From positions 1 to 45,564 of the forward strand of contig JADHWK010000016.1 of NCBI GenBank assembly GCA_016783505.1: a stretch of DNA of 45,564 nucleotides, in the 5' to 3' direction. Both the position numbers and the translations under genes were made by a program. Below the pieces are notes generated by a model. That model saw nothing but the letters and a program-made list of their open reading frames with translations, was not told the DNA's origin and did no database searches. Below are positions 35,110 to 43,119 of this stretch, one piece after another. Within the stretch, counting starts at the first letter, position 1. Each line of letters starts with the position of its first letter. This DNA is from Candidatus Zhuqueibacterota bacterium (GTDB lineage Bacteria; BS750m-G25).

Positions 35110-35353
35110 CAGTCCGGCGTCAGTTAGGCGGGTCTGTGGCACAACTTAAAGATCCTTTATTTTCCGTTTGAAGATCTTGCCTGCTCAACAAGGGCCAAAA
35201 CCTATCCCGAAGCATCGGGATAAGGTTCTGGTTAAGGCCATCTTTAACAACTATTTAACCAGAACCGCTCTTTAGAGCGGTTCTAAACATAACCCCTAAA
35301 TTATCAATTGCGATAGTTGTGCCACAGGCCCAGGCGCCTGACTGACCTGACGG
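35110..35353. repeat. MITE-like repeat, full copy (family A)
   Basis: Left end CCGGCGTCAGTTAGGCGGGT..GTGGCACAAC and right end GTTGTGCCACAGGCCCAGGC..CCTGACGG are inverted over ~27-35 bases. The interior keeps GGTTCTGGTTAA, TTTAACCAGAACC and GAACCGCTCT-TT-AGAGCGGTTC, as in the copy at 13384-13626. Confidence 0.8.
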
Positions 35354-35409
35354 AAGCACGATCCCGAAACTTCGGGACAAAATACAAAGCAACAATAAAA
35401 ACAGCGACA

Positions 35410-35462
35410 GGAGTTACCCCGGAGCTTCGCGGTTTATGATAAACCGCTGAAGCGGTAACTCC
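35410..35462. repeat. Multi-stem hairpin repeat (family C, copy 1)
   Basis: GGAGTTACC pairs with GGTAACTCC, GCTTC with GAAGC and GCGGTTTAT with ATAAACCGC around a single-base loop. A weaker relative lies at 41719-41770 before atpC. Confidence 0.7.
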
Positions 35463-35761
35463 AAATTTCACTGAAAAGATTTGGAACAGGAATCAACGGA
35501 ACTTACGAATATTTGTGGCTCTCTCGCTCCCGGTGGATGTCGCCTGCCCGCCATCCCGAAGCTTCGGGATAGTGGTGAGTCATCCGCCGGAAATCCTGTG
35601 GTATCAATATAATAGTCGAGGATGACAATATCCTCGACGAGCATGGATGGTGTCATTATAATGATTACTTTTTAAAATGGTTTAGGGTTTAGTATTTTCA
35701 ACGTTAGCAATTTTTACCAAAATTTAGTTAGGATAATATGGTAATTTAAGGAGATATTACC

Positions 35762-36844
35762 ATGGGACCGATAGTTACGCCAATAGTCGTTTTGAGCTCC
35801 GTTGGGGCTGGTCTGGCCATTATCTTGGTTCTGGCGGAGAAGTATTTAGCCAGTTATGGGGAATGTCGCATCAAGGTGAAGGGAGAGAAGGAGATCGTGG
35901 TGGAGGGCGGGGGCACCCTGCAGGCGAGCTTGACGGATAACGGGGTTTTTGTCCCTTCCGCCTGCGGGGGAAAGGGAACCTGTGGAACCTGCAAGGTTCA
36001 GATATTCAATAAAGGCGCCGGTGAGCCCCTGGCCACTGAGATTCCCTATCTCTCCAAGGAAGACCTGGAAAACGGTTTTCGCCTCTCCTGTCTGGTGAAG
36101 GTGAAAAATGATCTGGAAGTTTCTGTCCCCAAGATCCATGAGTTCAGGACTATCGTTACAAAGATCGAGGACCTCACCCACGACATAAAGTCCATTATCT
36201 TTGAGTTGCAGGATGGCGAGACCATTGATTTCAAGCCGGGGCAGTATGTGATGATGCGCATGCCGGGCACCGAGGAGGAGCCGGTGATGCGGGCATATTC
36301 CATTGCTTCAAAGCCCTCGGACAACCATGTCGTCGAGCTCCTCATCCGATTGGTACCCGGGGGATTGATGACCACTTATGTCTTTACCGAGTTAAAAGTG
36401 GGGGACGAAGTCTACCTCTCCGGACCATACGGAGAATTTTACCTGCGGGATTCCGACAAAGATATCATCTGCGTTGGCGGGGGCTCCGGGGTGGCACCCA
36501 TCAAGTCCATCATTACCCATCTCTTCGAAAAGGACACCGACAGGAAAGTAACCTATTATTTTGGGGCCCGGGCGGTGAAGGATCTTTATTTCTACAAAGA
36601 ATGTCTTGAGTTGAAGGAGAAATATCCGAACTTCAGATTTATTACCGCCCTCTCTGATTTGGATGAAGGCGACCAATGGGACGGGGACACCGGGTTTATC
36701 CATCTGGTGATAGACAAATATTTAGAGGATGGGGAAGACATGGAGAGCTACATGTGCGGCCCGCCGCCGATGATTGATGCCGCCATTGATATGCTGGTGG
36801 AAAAGGACATGGATGAAGATGATATTTATTTTGACAAGTTCTGA
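35762..36844 (+). CDS. nqrF: NQR subunit F: NADH dehydrogenase with 2Fe-2S and FAD
   Basis: 360 residues. One N-terminal span (IVVLSSVGAGLAIILVLAEKY), then a plant-type [2Fe-2S] domain with C68, C74, C77 (ACGGKGTCGTC) and C110 (RLSC). The FAD site R177-A-Y-S-I-A-S and NAD loop GGGSGVAP (239-246) follow, with MCGPPPMIDAA near the C-terminus. All NqrF landmarks are present, about 45 residues shorter than Vibrio NqrF. It oxidises NADH and feeds the NQR membrane subunits. AAGGAG ribosome site before ATG 35762. It closes the B-C-D-E-A-F set; there is no nqrM (DUF539) in the window. Confidence 0.95.
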   Translation: MGPIVTPIVVLSSVGAGLAIILVLAEKYLASYGECRIKVKGEKEIVVEGGGTLQASLTDNGVFVPSACGGKGTCGTCKVQIFNKGAGEPLATEIPYLSKEDLENGFRLSCLVKVKNDLEVSVPKIHEFRTIVTKIEDLTHDIKSIIFELQDGETIDFKPGQYVMMRMPGTEEEPVMRAYSIASKPSDNHVVELLIRLVPGGLMTTYVFTELKVGDEVYLSGPYGEFYLRDSDKDIICVGGGSGVAPIKSIITHLFEKDTDRKVTYYFGARAVKDLYFYKECLELKEKYPNFRFITALSDLDEGDQWDGDTGFIHLVIDKYLEDGEDMESYMCGPPPMIDAAIDMLVEKDMDEDDIYFDKF

Positions 36845-36896
36845 GCGAAAAAGGCCTTGAAAAATCGGCCAGCAAATTGTATATTGAGGTGACCGA

Positions 36897-37226
36897 ATGG
36901 AGAAGACGAAAATGCCCATAGACCTGATTCGCCAGGTCAAGGAGGCCGAAGTTCAAGGCCAGAAATCGGTTGAGGGGGCCAGGAGGGAAGCGGGGGGGAT
37001 AGTGGAGAAGGCAAGGCAAGTCACGGTGGACCTTCTGGAGGGTGCAAAGCGAGAGGCCAAGGAAATGGAGAAAAGATTGATAAAGGAGAGAACCCTTAAA
37101 GCACAAGAAGAGGTCGAATCGCTTAAGAAGGCTAATAAAAAGAAGATTGAAGAGCTTCGGGACCAGGCGGCTAAGAACATGGAAAGGGCGGTTTCCTTTA
37201 TCGTGGATAAGATTTCCGGTGGTTAG
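36897..37226 (+). CDS. atpH: V-type ATPase peripheral-stalk subunit (H/G-like)
   Basis: 109 residues, almost wholly coiled coil: EAEVQGQKSVEGARREAGGI-type heptads with many Lys/Glu/Ala, ending AVSFIVDKISGG. This is the layout of the archaeal AhaH/bacterial V-type H subunit that pairs with subunit E as the peripheral stalk. It is the first gene of the V-ATPase set and starts 52 bases after nqrF, in the usual position ahead of subunit I. Sequence similarity in coiled coils is weak, so context carries much of the call. Confidence 0.75.
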   Translation: MEKTKMPIDLIRQVKEAEVQGQKSVEGARREAGGIVEKARQVTVDLLEGAKREAKEMEKRLIKERTLKAQEEVESLKKANKKKIEELRDQAAKNMERAVSFIVDKISGG

Positions 37227-37249
37227 CAAAATAAGTTTTTATTATAATC

Positions 37250-37346
37250 AGCCTAACTCAACCCTTTGAAATATATCCATTCAAGACCTTCAAGCCCTGA
37301 ACATTTTTTGGTCCCTCTTTACGAGTTTTATTGGTAGTCGTTAGGG
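37250..37346. repeat. Possible attC-like site
   Basis: GCCTAAC (fits R-Y-Y-Y-A-A-C) opens a 97-bp stretch that ends GGTAGTCGTTAGGG. The ends pair as CCTAAC-TCAACC against CCTAACGACTACC, and the AGTCGTTAGG end is shared with the better candidate at 11081-11215. The inside does not fold well. It lies before, not after, the AT-rich ORF. Confidence 0.3.
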
Positions 37347-37355
37347 TAAGAATAA

Positions 37356-37631
37356 ATGTTTAATCCTGAGATTTTCATTAGAAATGCAAGAGAGCTAATA
37401 AATAAATCTATCTCACGTAATATAAAGAAATTTATCTCAAAAAATGATAGATGGATTGCTGTATGGGATAAATCATTAAATCTTGTTGGATTTTATCAAT
37501 TCAATATTTCAAAGGATGGAGAAAAACTATTTTGTCATTTTAGAACACTCTATCCTTTTGTCAGGGCATTTGAAGTAACGCCAAAAATTTTGGGTAAAAA
37601 CTGGGAATTTATGGAGAAAAATATTTGGTAA
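37356..37631 (+). CDS. Small AT-rich hypothetical protein
   Basis: 91 residues: ARELINKSISRNIKKFISK, RWIAVWDKSLNLVGFYQFN and VRAFEVTPKILGKNWEFMEK. I do not recognise the family. Coding is suggested by its length in an AT-rich context and by a plausible start (MFNPEIFIRN), but there is no strong ribosome site. It separates the stalk gene from atpI, an order normally uninterrupted, so it is probably an insertion. Confidence 0.45.
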   Translation: MFNPEIFIRNARELINKSISRNIKKFISKNDRWIAVWDKSLNLVGFYQFNISKDGEKLFCHFRTLYPFVRAFEVTPKILGKNWEFMEKNIW

Positions 37632-37682
37632 ATTGTATGTAACTATTAAATTCGTGAATAATAAAATTATATAAGGAGAAAG

Positions 37683-39656
37683 ATGGCTGTCAGCCGGATA
37701 AAAAAAATTCACCTCCTAGGCCACATCACAGCACGAGAGAGGATAGTGGATGCCTTAAGGAAGATGGGGGTTCTTCAGATAACGGATCTAAAAAAGCGAC
37801 TGATTGAGGAAGATGTAAAAATAATAGATGAGAAGGGGATAGAAGATCCCGATTTAGAGGCACGATTATCCAGGCTTCAATATATGGTAGAATTTATTTC
37901 GGGTTTTCAAGAGAAACCGAAGATGCTGGAGACCATGCTTAACCCAAAGCTGATCATCGGTGAAGATGAGCTTAAAAATGTTGCTGAGAACTTTAATGTA
38001 GACGAAATGTATCGGCGGTATTCCGAGCTTGAAAACAAAATCAAGGAGGCCGAAAGTGAAAAGAGTAGAAAAGAATCATTGTTGAAGGATCTGATACCCT
38101 GGGCGGCATTGGACATTCCCCTACAGGAGATAGCTGACACTGAAAAAACCTGTATCTCTTTGGGCATTATTAAAACCCAGTCCTTCCCAATTTTGCAAGA
38201 AGGATTGGCTCAAATTACAGGGGAGCTTCATCTCGATATAGTGGAAACCATCAAAACCTTGACCTATTTCGTTCTGATATTTTCCAGGGATTATGAAGGC
38301 CAGATACTGGAGGTTTTGAAGAAAGAGAACGGGCGATTGGTAAAATTCGAGGGGCTCATCGGTATCCCCAGGAAAGTTATCGAGGAAATAGAATATGAAC
38401 TGGAGGATATTGAAAAACAGCTCCTAGCTTATAAAAAAGAAGGGGAGGAATTAGCCTCAGAGAAAGATAAGGTTTTAATTGCATATGATTATCTCTCAGA
38501 GCTCCTGGCGAAGAAGAAGGTTCAGAACAATTTTGCCCATACCGCTGAAACCTTCGTGATTGAAGGATGGATCCGCGAGAAGGACGAAGAAGTAATCCGT
38601 CAGCGGTTGTCCCGAATCTCCCCGGAGATCGAGATAATCGCTCTTCCACCCGGGGAAGATGACAAACCCCCCATCGCATTGGAAAATAAATCTTATGTTA
38701 CCCCGTTTGAATTCGTCACCACCCTATACGGGCGGCCGCTCTATCGGGAGTACGATCCCACCCCCCTGTTGGCCCCGTTTTTTATTCTCTTCTTTGCCCT
38801 GTGCCTCACCGATGGCGGCTATGGCTTGACCCTGGCGGCCCTGGCCCTCCTGGGTATGAAGAAATTAAAAGGCGGCCCAGGGGTAACCAAGCTCTTCAGG
38901 CTGATGTTCTTCGGCGGTCTGATTACCGCAGTGGTGGGACTTTTTACGGGGGGTTGGTTTGGAATTGAAACCGGGGTTCTCCCATCGGCATTGCGGAAAG
39001 TGATCCTCCTGAATCCCCTTGAAGACCCCATGAAGATGCTAAATCTGGCCTTTGCATTGGGAATATTGCAGATTTTCTTCGGGATCGGGATAAAGATGTA
39101 CAGTAACATCCGGGCGGGAAAGGTAGTTGCCGCCCTGCTCGATCAGGGGTTGTGGCTGGTCTTTCTGACCTTTTTGGTGCCCTTAGGTTATAGCCTTATC
39201 CTGGGGGGAGAGGTCAGCCAGGGAATTTTGTCGGTGGCCCAAAAAGGGGCTCTATATGGTGTGATTCTTTTGGTTTTAACCCAGGGCCGGCGTCAGAAAA
39301 ATCCGGTAATGAAGCTGCTGGCGGGGGTGGCCAAATTGTACGACGTGGTGGGTTATTTCGGCGATGTGTTGTCCTACGCCAGGCTTTTGGCCTTGGGTCT
39401 GGCAACCAGTGCCATTGGCTTAGCTATCAATGGTATTGCCAAGATGGCCCTGGGTATGCCCTATTACATCGGTTATGTGGTGGCCCTGTTCGTTTTAGTC
39501 GGCGGTCACCTCTTCAATTTGGCAGTGAATACCCTGGGGGGATTCGTCCACTCCGGGAGGTTGCAGTATCTGGAGTTCTTTTCCAAATTCTTTGAAGGCG
39601 GGGGTGCTGAGTTTAAGCCTTTTAAGGAGGAGACGAAATATACTGTAGTGAAGTAA
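37683..39656 (+). CDS. atpI: V-type ATPase subunit I (membrane stator, a-type)
   Basis: 657 residues. The N-terminal half (to ~350) is a long helical cytoplasmic arm (MAVSRIKKIHLLGH start; coiled segments around EDIEKQLLAYKKEG). The C-terminal half has about eight spans, with FFALCLTDGGYGL, VLSYARLLALGLATSAIGLA containing the essential membrane Arg, and a final GGFVHSGRLQYLEFFSKF. These are the signatures of V-type subunit I. It makes the ion half-channels against the K ring. AAGGAGAAAG precedes ATG 37683. Confidence 0.94.
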   Translation: MAVSRIKKIHLLGHITARERIVDALRKMGVLQITDLKKRLIEEDVKIIDEKGIEDPDLEARLSRLQYMVEFISGFQEKPKMLETMLNPKLIIGEDELKNVAENFNVDEMYRRYSELENKIKEAESEKSRKESLLKDLIPWAALDIPLQEIADTEKTCISLGIIKTQSFPILQEGLAQITGELHLDIVETIKTLTYFVLIFSRDYEGQILEVLKKENGRLVKFEGLIGIPRKVIEEIEYELEDIEKQLLAYKKEGEELASEKDKVLIAYDYLSELLAKKKVQNNFAHTAETFVIEGWIREKDEEVIRQRLSRISPEIEIIALPPGEDDKPPIALENKSYVTPFEFVTTLYGRPLYREYDPTPLLAPFFILFFALCLTDGGYGLTLAALALLGMKKLKGGPGVTKLFRLMFFGGLITAVVGLFTGGWFGIETGVLPSALRKVILLNPLEDPMKMLNLAFALGILQIFFGIGIKMYSNIRAGKVVAALLDQGLWLVFLTFLVPLGYSLILGGEVSQGILSVAQKGALYGVILLVLTQGRRQKNPVMKLLAGVAKLYDVVGYFGDVLSYARLLALGLATSAIGLAINGIAKMALGMPYYIGYVVALFVLVGGHLFNLAVNTLGGFVHSGRLQYLEFFSKFFEGGGAEFKPFKEETKYTVVK

Positions 39657-39670
39657 AGTGAAAACAATCT

Positions 39671-39997
39671 TTGATGCTTATTAGTAAAGTGAGACGTTCA
39701 AAGTCAGAGAAAATTGCTTCTAAGCTATCAAAATATTTTAACATCCCTCCACCGCGTATTGATTTATGGGATAGTATCCCGGATTATTTTTATCCTGATG
39801 TTTCAAGCAGTTATTTAGACAAGAGAGGTAATGGGTTTTACATACCTAGTGAAAGAACAATTGTATTGGAATCATTCAATCAAAAGATGCAAAAGAGATA
39901 TTCAGATGAAGCTTTATTGCATTGTTTCGCTCATGAATTTGTGCATCATTTAGAAACAGTGCTTATCGGCGAGTTCCCTTCGCACAGAGGAAGCTGA
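39671..39997 (+). CDS. Putative small metallopeptidase-like protein (HExxH)
   Basis: 108 residues. Contains AHEFVHHLE, an HExxH zinc-peptidase motif (H-E-F-V-H), after NGFYIPSERTIVLESF, in which a short beta strand precedes the active helix as in minimal gluzincins. The third ligand, usually 20 or more residues later, is missing because the frame ends at SHRGS just after the motif; the C-terminus is probably truncated. It lies between atpI and atpK, where no gene is expected, and is AT-rich. The following 250 bases contain a coding-like phrase (YWISASEVSESKGLKTAEGIL) near 40135-40218, perhaps another remnant. Confidence 0.45.
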   Translation: MMLISKVRRSKSEKIASKLSKYFNIPPPRIDLWDSIPDYFYPDVSSSYLDKRGNGFYIPSERTIVLESFNQKMQKRYSDEALLHCFAHEFVHHLETVLIGEFPSHRGS

Positions 39998-40249
39998 CAA
40001 AATACTCCTAAATTCTTCAGACATGAGTTCATCTTGGATACGTCCTAATTAAAAGAAAGATCTTTCAGTTGAGATAACGGTGATTGATAACCAAAAGTTT
40101 AACATTTGGTGAAACAATATAAATAGGATACAGAACCCTTTACTGGATTAGTGCATCTGAAGTTTCTGAGTCAAAAGGCCTTAAGACTGCAGAGGGAATT
40201 CTTGGTAAAAGAGAGTGATTTATCTTAATTAAGCGTAGGAGATACTCAA

Positions 40250-40720
40250 ATGGAAGGTTTCATGTTGGTGCTGTTGGGTGCCGCCTTGGCGGCTGGTCTG
40301 GCGGGTACGGGCTCGGCCTTAGGTTGTGGTATTGCCGGGCAGGCCGGGGCCGGTGTGGTCAGTGAGGATCCGGAAAAGTTCGGTCGCCTGCTTCTGCTGC
40401 AGGCCCTGCCGGGAACCCAGGGGATTTACGGGATCGTGGGACTGTTTCTGATACTTACCAAGTTGGCCGGCGTGGAGGTCGCAAATATAACCGTGGGACA
40501 GGGCTGGCAGATTGTATTTGCCAGCTTGCCCCTGGCCATTACCGGGCTGTCCTCGGGAATTTATCAGGGAAAGGTCTCCGCCGCCGGATGTAGTTTGGTG
40601 GCTAAACGCCCCGAGGAGATGGGCAAGGGGATGATCTTCGCCGTCGTCGTGGAGACCTATGCCGTCCTGGGACTGCTGGGGACAATCCTCCTATTACAGA
40701 AAATCACCCTGGGGGGCTGA
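40250..40720 (+). CDS. atpK: V-type ATPase proteolipid K with Na+-site residues
   Basis: 156 residues, four spans from two fused hairpins, as in Enterococcus hirae NtpK. The ion site residues are conserved by position and context: L53, T56 and Q57 in LPGTQGIYG, Q106 in GIYQGKVSAAG and the carboxylate E135 in VVETYAVLG. These correspond to NtpK L61, T64, Q65, Q110 and E139, which coordinate Na+. The first hairpin has no carboxylate, as usual. Suggests a Na+-translocating rotor. TAGGAGA lies before ATG 40250. Confidence 0.95.
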   Translation: MEGFMLVLLGAALAAGLAGTGSALGCGIAGQAGAGVVSEDPEKFGRLLLLQALPGTQGIYGIVGLFLILTKLAGVEVANITVGQGWQIVFASLPLAITGLSSGIYQGKVSAAGCSLVAKRPEEMGKGMIFAVVVETYAVLGLLGTILLLQKITLGG

Positions 40721-40751
40721 GCATCCCGAAGATCTCAAGCTCCAAATCCCA

Positions 40752-40796
40752 TCCCGAAGGATCGGGACAAACAAATCCTATCCCGAATATTCGGGA
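40752..40796. repeat. Two TCCCGAA palindromes after atpK
   Basis: TCCCGAAGGATCGGGA (40752-40767) and TCCCGAATATTCGGGA (40781-40796) in a low-complexity spacer with a CAAGCTCCAAATCCC..TTTGGTTATTGG style that is common to spacers of candidate-phylum genomes. Confidence 0.75.
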
Positions 40797-40981
40797 ACCA
40801 AATGTTCAAAACCAACCCTGTTTATATTATTAGGATTTGGTTATTGGACATTGTTTGCCTGCCCGGCCAGGGGAATTTGTTGCTTGATCATTGGAATTTG
40901 CTAGCTTTAGTGCTTAAGTTTTTTACAATATTCTATTGTGTTATCTCTAAGGTTTGGATATCGTCCGAATAGGAGATTAAT

Positions 40982-41578
40982 ATGGCTCTCGATGATATTA
41001 TTAACAAAATCAAAGGGGATGCCCAGGTAGAAGCCCAGAAGATAATGGAGAGGGCTTCCCTTGAGGCGGAGGAGATCCGCGAAAAAGCCCGAAGGCAGGC
41101 TGAGGAATTGAAAGCGGAAATGCTGGCCAAGGCCAAGCGCCTGGCAGAAGAGGAGGGAGAAAGGGTCCTCACCCTGGCCAGCCTGGAATTTCGTAAGGCC
41201 CTACTTCGGGAGAAACAATCTAAGATTGATGAAGCCTTTCGCCAGGCCCAGGATCGGTTAGTAAAACTGGAGCGGAAGGAATATCAGGATTTGATGAAAA
41301 ACCTTCTCATGGAAGCCGTTGAGTCCGGCGAGGAAGGGATCGTTGTCTCCACAACCCACAGAGGAATGTGGACTGACCAGTTCCTGAAGGGTGTTAACCG
41401 GATGCTGGGCCAGGGATCGGGAAGGTTAAAGCTCAGCGGGGAAACGGGGGATTTCTCGGGGGGATTCATCCTTCGCCGGGGACGGACGGAGATCAACTAT
41501 AGCTTCGAGGCTATTTTCAAAACCATCAGAGAAGATCTGGAGCCCGAGGTAGCTAAGATTTTGTTTGTGGAATCTTAA
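40982..41578 (+). CDS. atpE: V-type ATPase subunit E (peripheral stalk)
   Basis: 198 residues. N-terminal coiled coil (KIKGDAQVEAQKIMERASL-like heptads) and a C-terminal alpha/beta head ending with FSGGFILRRGRTEINYSFE, the hallmark of subunit E (normally 'GGxxxxxxDGxxxxNxTFE'). Links the stator I to the catalytic head. AGGAGA lies before ATG 40982. The gene follows K in the usual order. Confidence 0.93.
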   Translation: MALDDIINKIKGDAQVEAQKIMERASLEAEEIREKARRQAEELKAEMLAKAKRLAEEEGERVLTLASLEFRKALLREKQSKIDEAFRQAQDRLVKLERKEYQDLMKNLLMEAVESGEEGIVVSTTHRGMWTDQFLKGVNRMLGQGSGRLKLSGETGDFSGGFILRRGRTEINYSFEAIFKTIREDLEPEVAKILFVES

Positions 41579-41718
41579 CCTTAACCATTTCAACAGTTCC
41601 TTCTTCTAGGGTTTCAGAGATAGTCATTAGCGGTAAAAAGTTGGTTATATTTTGTTCTTTATTCTGATGTATTAAATCCCAGCTCAATAAATGCTTGACC
41701 TCACAATTAAGGTGTTTC

Positions 41719-41770
41719 GAGTTACCCGTTCACGGGTTTAGGATAAACCACAAAGTTTGGTGGTAACTTC
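41719..41770. repeat. Hairpin repeat (family C, copy 2)
   Basis: GAGTTACC..GGTTTAGGATAAACC..GGTAACTTC resembles 35410-35462 (GAGTTACC, GGTTTATGATAAACC, GGTAACTCC). Arms are less perfect. Confidence 0.55.
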
Positions 41771-41831
41771 ACTTAGAATGATAGCAAAATAAAGTCATAT
41801 GATTCACAAAATTGAGGAATTAAAGTGCAGA

Positions 41832-41852
41832 TGCAAAAGCAGAGCTTTTGCA
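41832..41852. repeat. Hairpin just upstream of atpC
   Basis: TGCAAAAGC-AGA-GCTTTTGCA, nine-base perfect arms, 14 bases before the first possible start. It may influence initiation of atpC, which lacks a clear ribosome site. Confidence 0.6.
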
Positions 41853-41865
41853 CTCCAAAGTTTAG

Positions 41866-42876
41866 TTGGATGAAGACATAGTGGACGACGGACGCTATAC
41901 TTACGCAGTAGCCCGCATCAGAGCCCTGGAGACCAAGCTCTTCGATCGGCCGCAGATTGAGAGGCTGTTGGCAGAGGACTCCCAGGGAATGCTCCGACTT
42001 TTGAAGGAATCGGACTACGCCGAATCCTTCAGTGAGGTGGGGGACCCCCACGATTTTGAACCGGCTTTAACCAGGGAGCTGGATAAGGTTCTTTCTCTGC
42101 TGACGAAGCTCTCCCCAGACAGAGAGCTGATAGATCTCTTCCGTTTGAGATATGATTACCATAATTTGAAGATTTTGCTGAAGGCTAAATATCTTGATGA
42201 GAGCGGCGATGGTGCCCTGATGGACCTGGGTATGTCGGGGCTTGCGTCTTTAAAATCCATGGTTCAGGAGGGCAAATATCTGGGTTTGATTGAACCATTA
42301 AAGGAGTGCTTCCCCGGGGCTGTGGCCGCTTACGAGAGGGAAAGCGATCCCCGGGAGATCAATCTGGCCGTTGATCGGGCGATGTGGGAGCATTTTTTAA
42401 GAATAGCGGATAAATATCACTGTGCTTTTTTGAAAGGCTTATTCCAATGTACCATCGACCTGATCAACATTAAGATTCTCCTGAGAATCAAAGGGTTTGA
42501 GTCTGAAAAGAAAGTGCTAGAAAGGAACCTGATCCCTGGTGGGATATTAGAAAAGGGTTTTTTCCTCCAAAGCTATGATGAGCCCTGGGATGCCTTCCTC
42601 ACCCAGATGGCCGTAACGCCCTATGAATATATCCTAACTGAGGGGTTGAAATCCTGGCCGGAGGATAAGTCCTTTACGCAATTTGAAATCGCCTGTGATC
42701 GTTATATCTTCCGTTATCTTGAGAAGGCAAAATACGTCGTCTTCGGGATAGAACCGCTGATCGCCTATCTCGTTTACAAAGAAAACGAGATCAAATTGAT
42801 TCGAACCATGATGGTGGGTAAGCTCAACGGCATAGACCGGGAGACCCTGGAAGCAAGGTTGAGGGTGCCATATTAG
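41866..42876 (+). CDS. atpC: V-type ATPase subunit C (central-stalk cap, d-type)
   Basis: About 336 residues. Two starts are possible: TTG 41866 or GTG 41881, the latter giving M-DDGRYTYAVARIRALETKLF, closer to family starts. RYxYAxARxRxxExxLL, a helical bundle of three repeats, and EIKLIRTMMVGKLNG near the end ('ExxnIRxIxxGK') are family features. It couples the K ring to the central rotor. The last ~16 codons are duplicated at 45269 along with downstream DNA. Confidence 0.92.
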   Translation: MDEDIVDDGRYTYAVARIRALETKLFDRPQIERLLAEDSQGMLRLLKESDYAESFSEVGDPHDFEPALTRELDKVLSLLTKLSPDRELIDLFRLRYDYHNLKILLKAKYLDESGDGALMDLGMSGLASLKSMVQEGKYLGLIEPLKECFPGAVAAYERESDPREINLAVDRAMWEHFLRIADKYHCAFLKGLFQCTIDLINIKILLRIKGFESEKKVLERNLIPGGILEKGFFLQSYDEPWDAFLTQMAVTPYEYILTEGLKSWPEDKSFTQFEIACDRYIFRYLEKAKYVVFGIEPLIAYLVYKENEIKLIRTMMVGKLNGIDRETLEARLRVPY

Positions 42877-42982
42877 CTGTTGTTAGGTATATACTTAAGA
42901 TATGAATCCATGTACTTAAAATTTATAAGGTTAACCATAAGATTCGATTGTCAATACTTATACACATGCTGGTGAATAATAT
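42830..42982. repeat. Direct repeat 1: atpC 3' end and downstream DNA
   Basis: The segment from GCATAGACCGGGAGACCCTG through the atpC stop to GGTGAATAATAT recurs at 45269-45417 in the same orientation, with about 10% differences. The two copies bracket a 2.3-kb block holding the 597-residue gene, an attC-like site and the truncated atpF. Confidence 0.85.
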
Positions 42983-43119
42983 ATTAGAATTCAAGTTTCG
43001 TATGTCTATGGGTTGTCGGCAAAAGCAGGCATTTATTTAAATATTGGTGTTTGAGTTACTATTTTTTCAAATAAATTTATATATTTATTTAACTAAACAT
43101 TAAAAGGTTAATATCAAAA

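Larger units (their letters stand above)
35081..35761. other. Long repeat-rich spacer before nqrF
   Basis: No gene in 681 bases. In order: family A copy (35110-35353), a TCCCGAA palindrome (35362), a long hairpin (35410-35462), another palindrome (35554), a hairpin GTCGAGGAT-GACAAT-ATCCTCGAC (35615-35638), and an AT-rich stretch with AAGGAG before nqrF that may hold its promoter. A minus-strand open frame of 62 codons at 35656-35468 crosses these repeats and is not convincing. Confidence 0.7.

Noticed and set aside
35468-35656. 62-codon minus-strand ORF before nqrF
   Set aside because: Spans a TCCCGAA palindrome and another hairpin in a repeat-rich spacer; no recognisable protein pattern.
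40135-40218. Coding-like phrase YWISASEVSESKGLKTAEGIL before atpK
   Set aside because: No start codon or ribosome site and a stop shortly upstream; could be a remnant, but too short to annotate as a gene.
13337-40796. TCCCGAA palindromes as Rho-independent terminators
   Set aside because: None is followed by a T-tract and several lie inside larger repeats far from stop codons.
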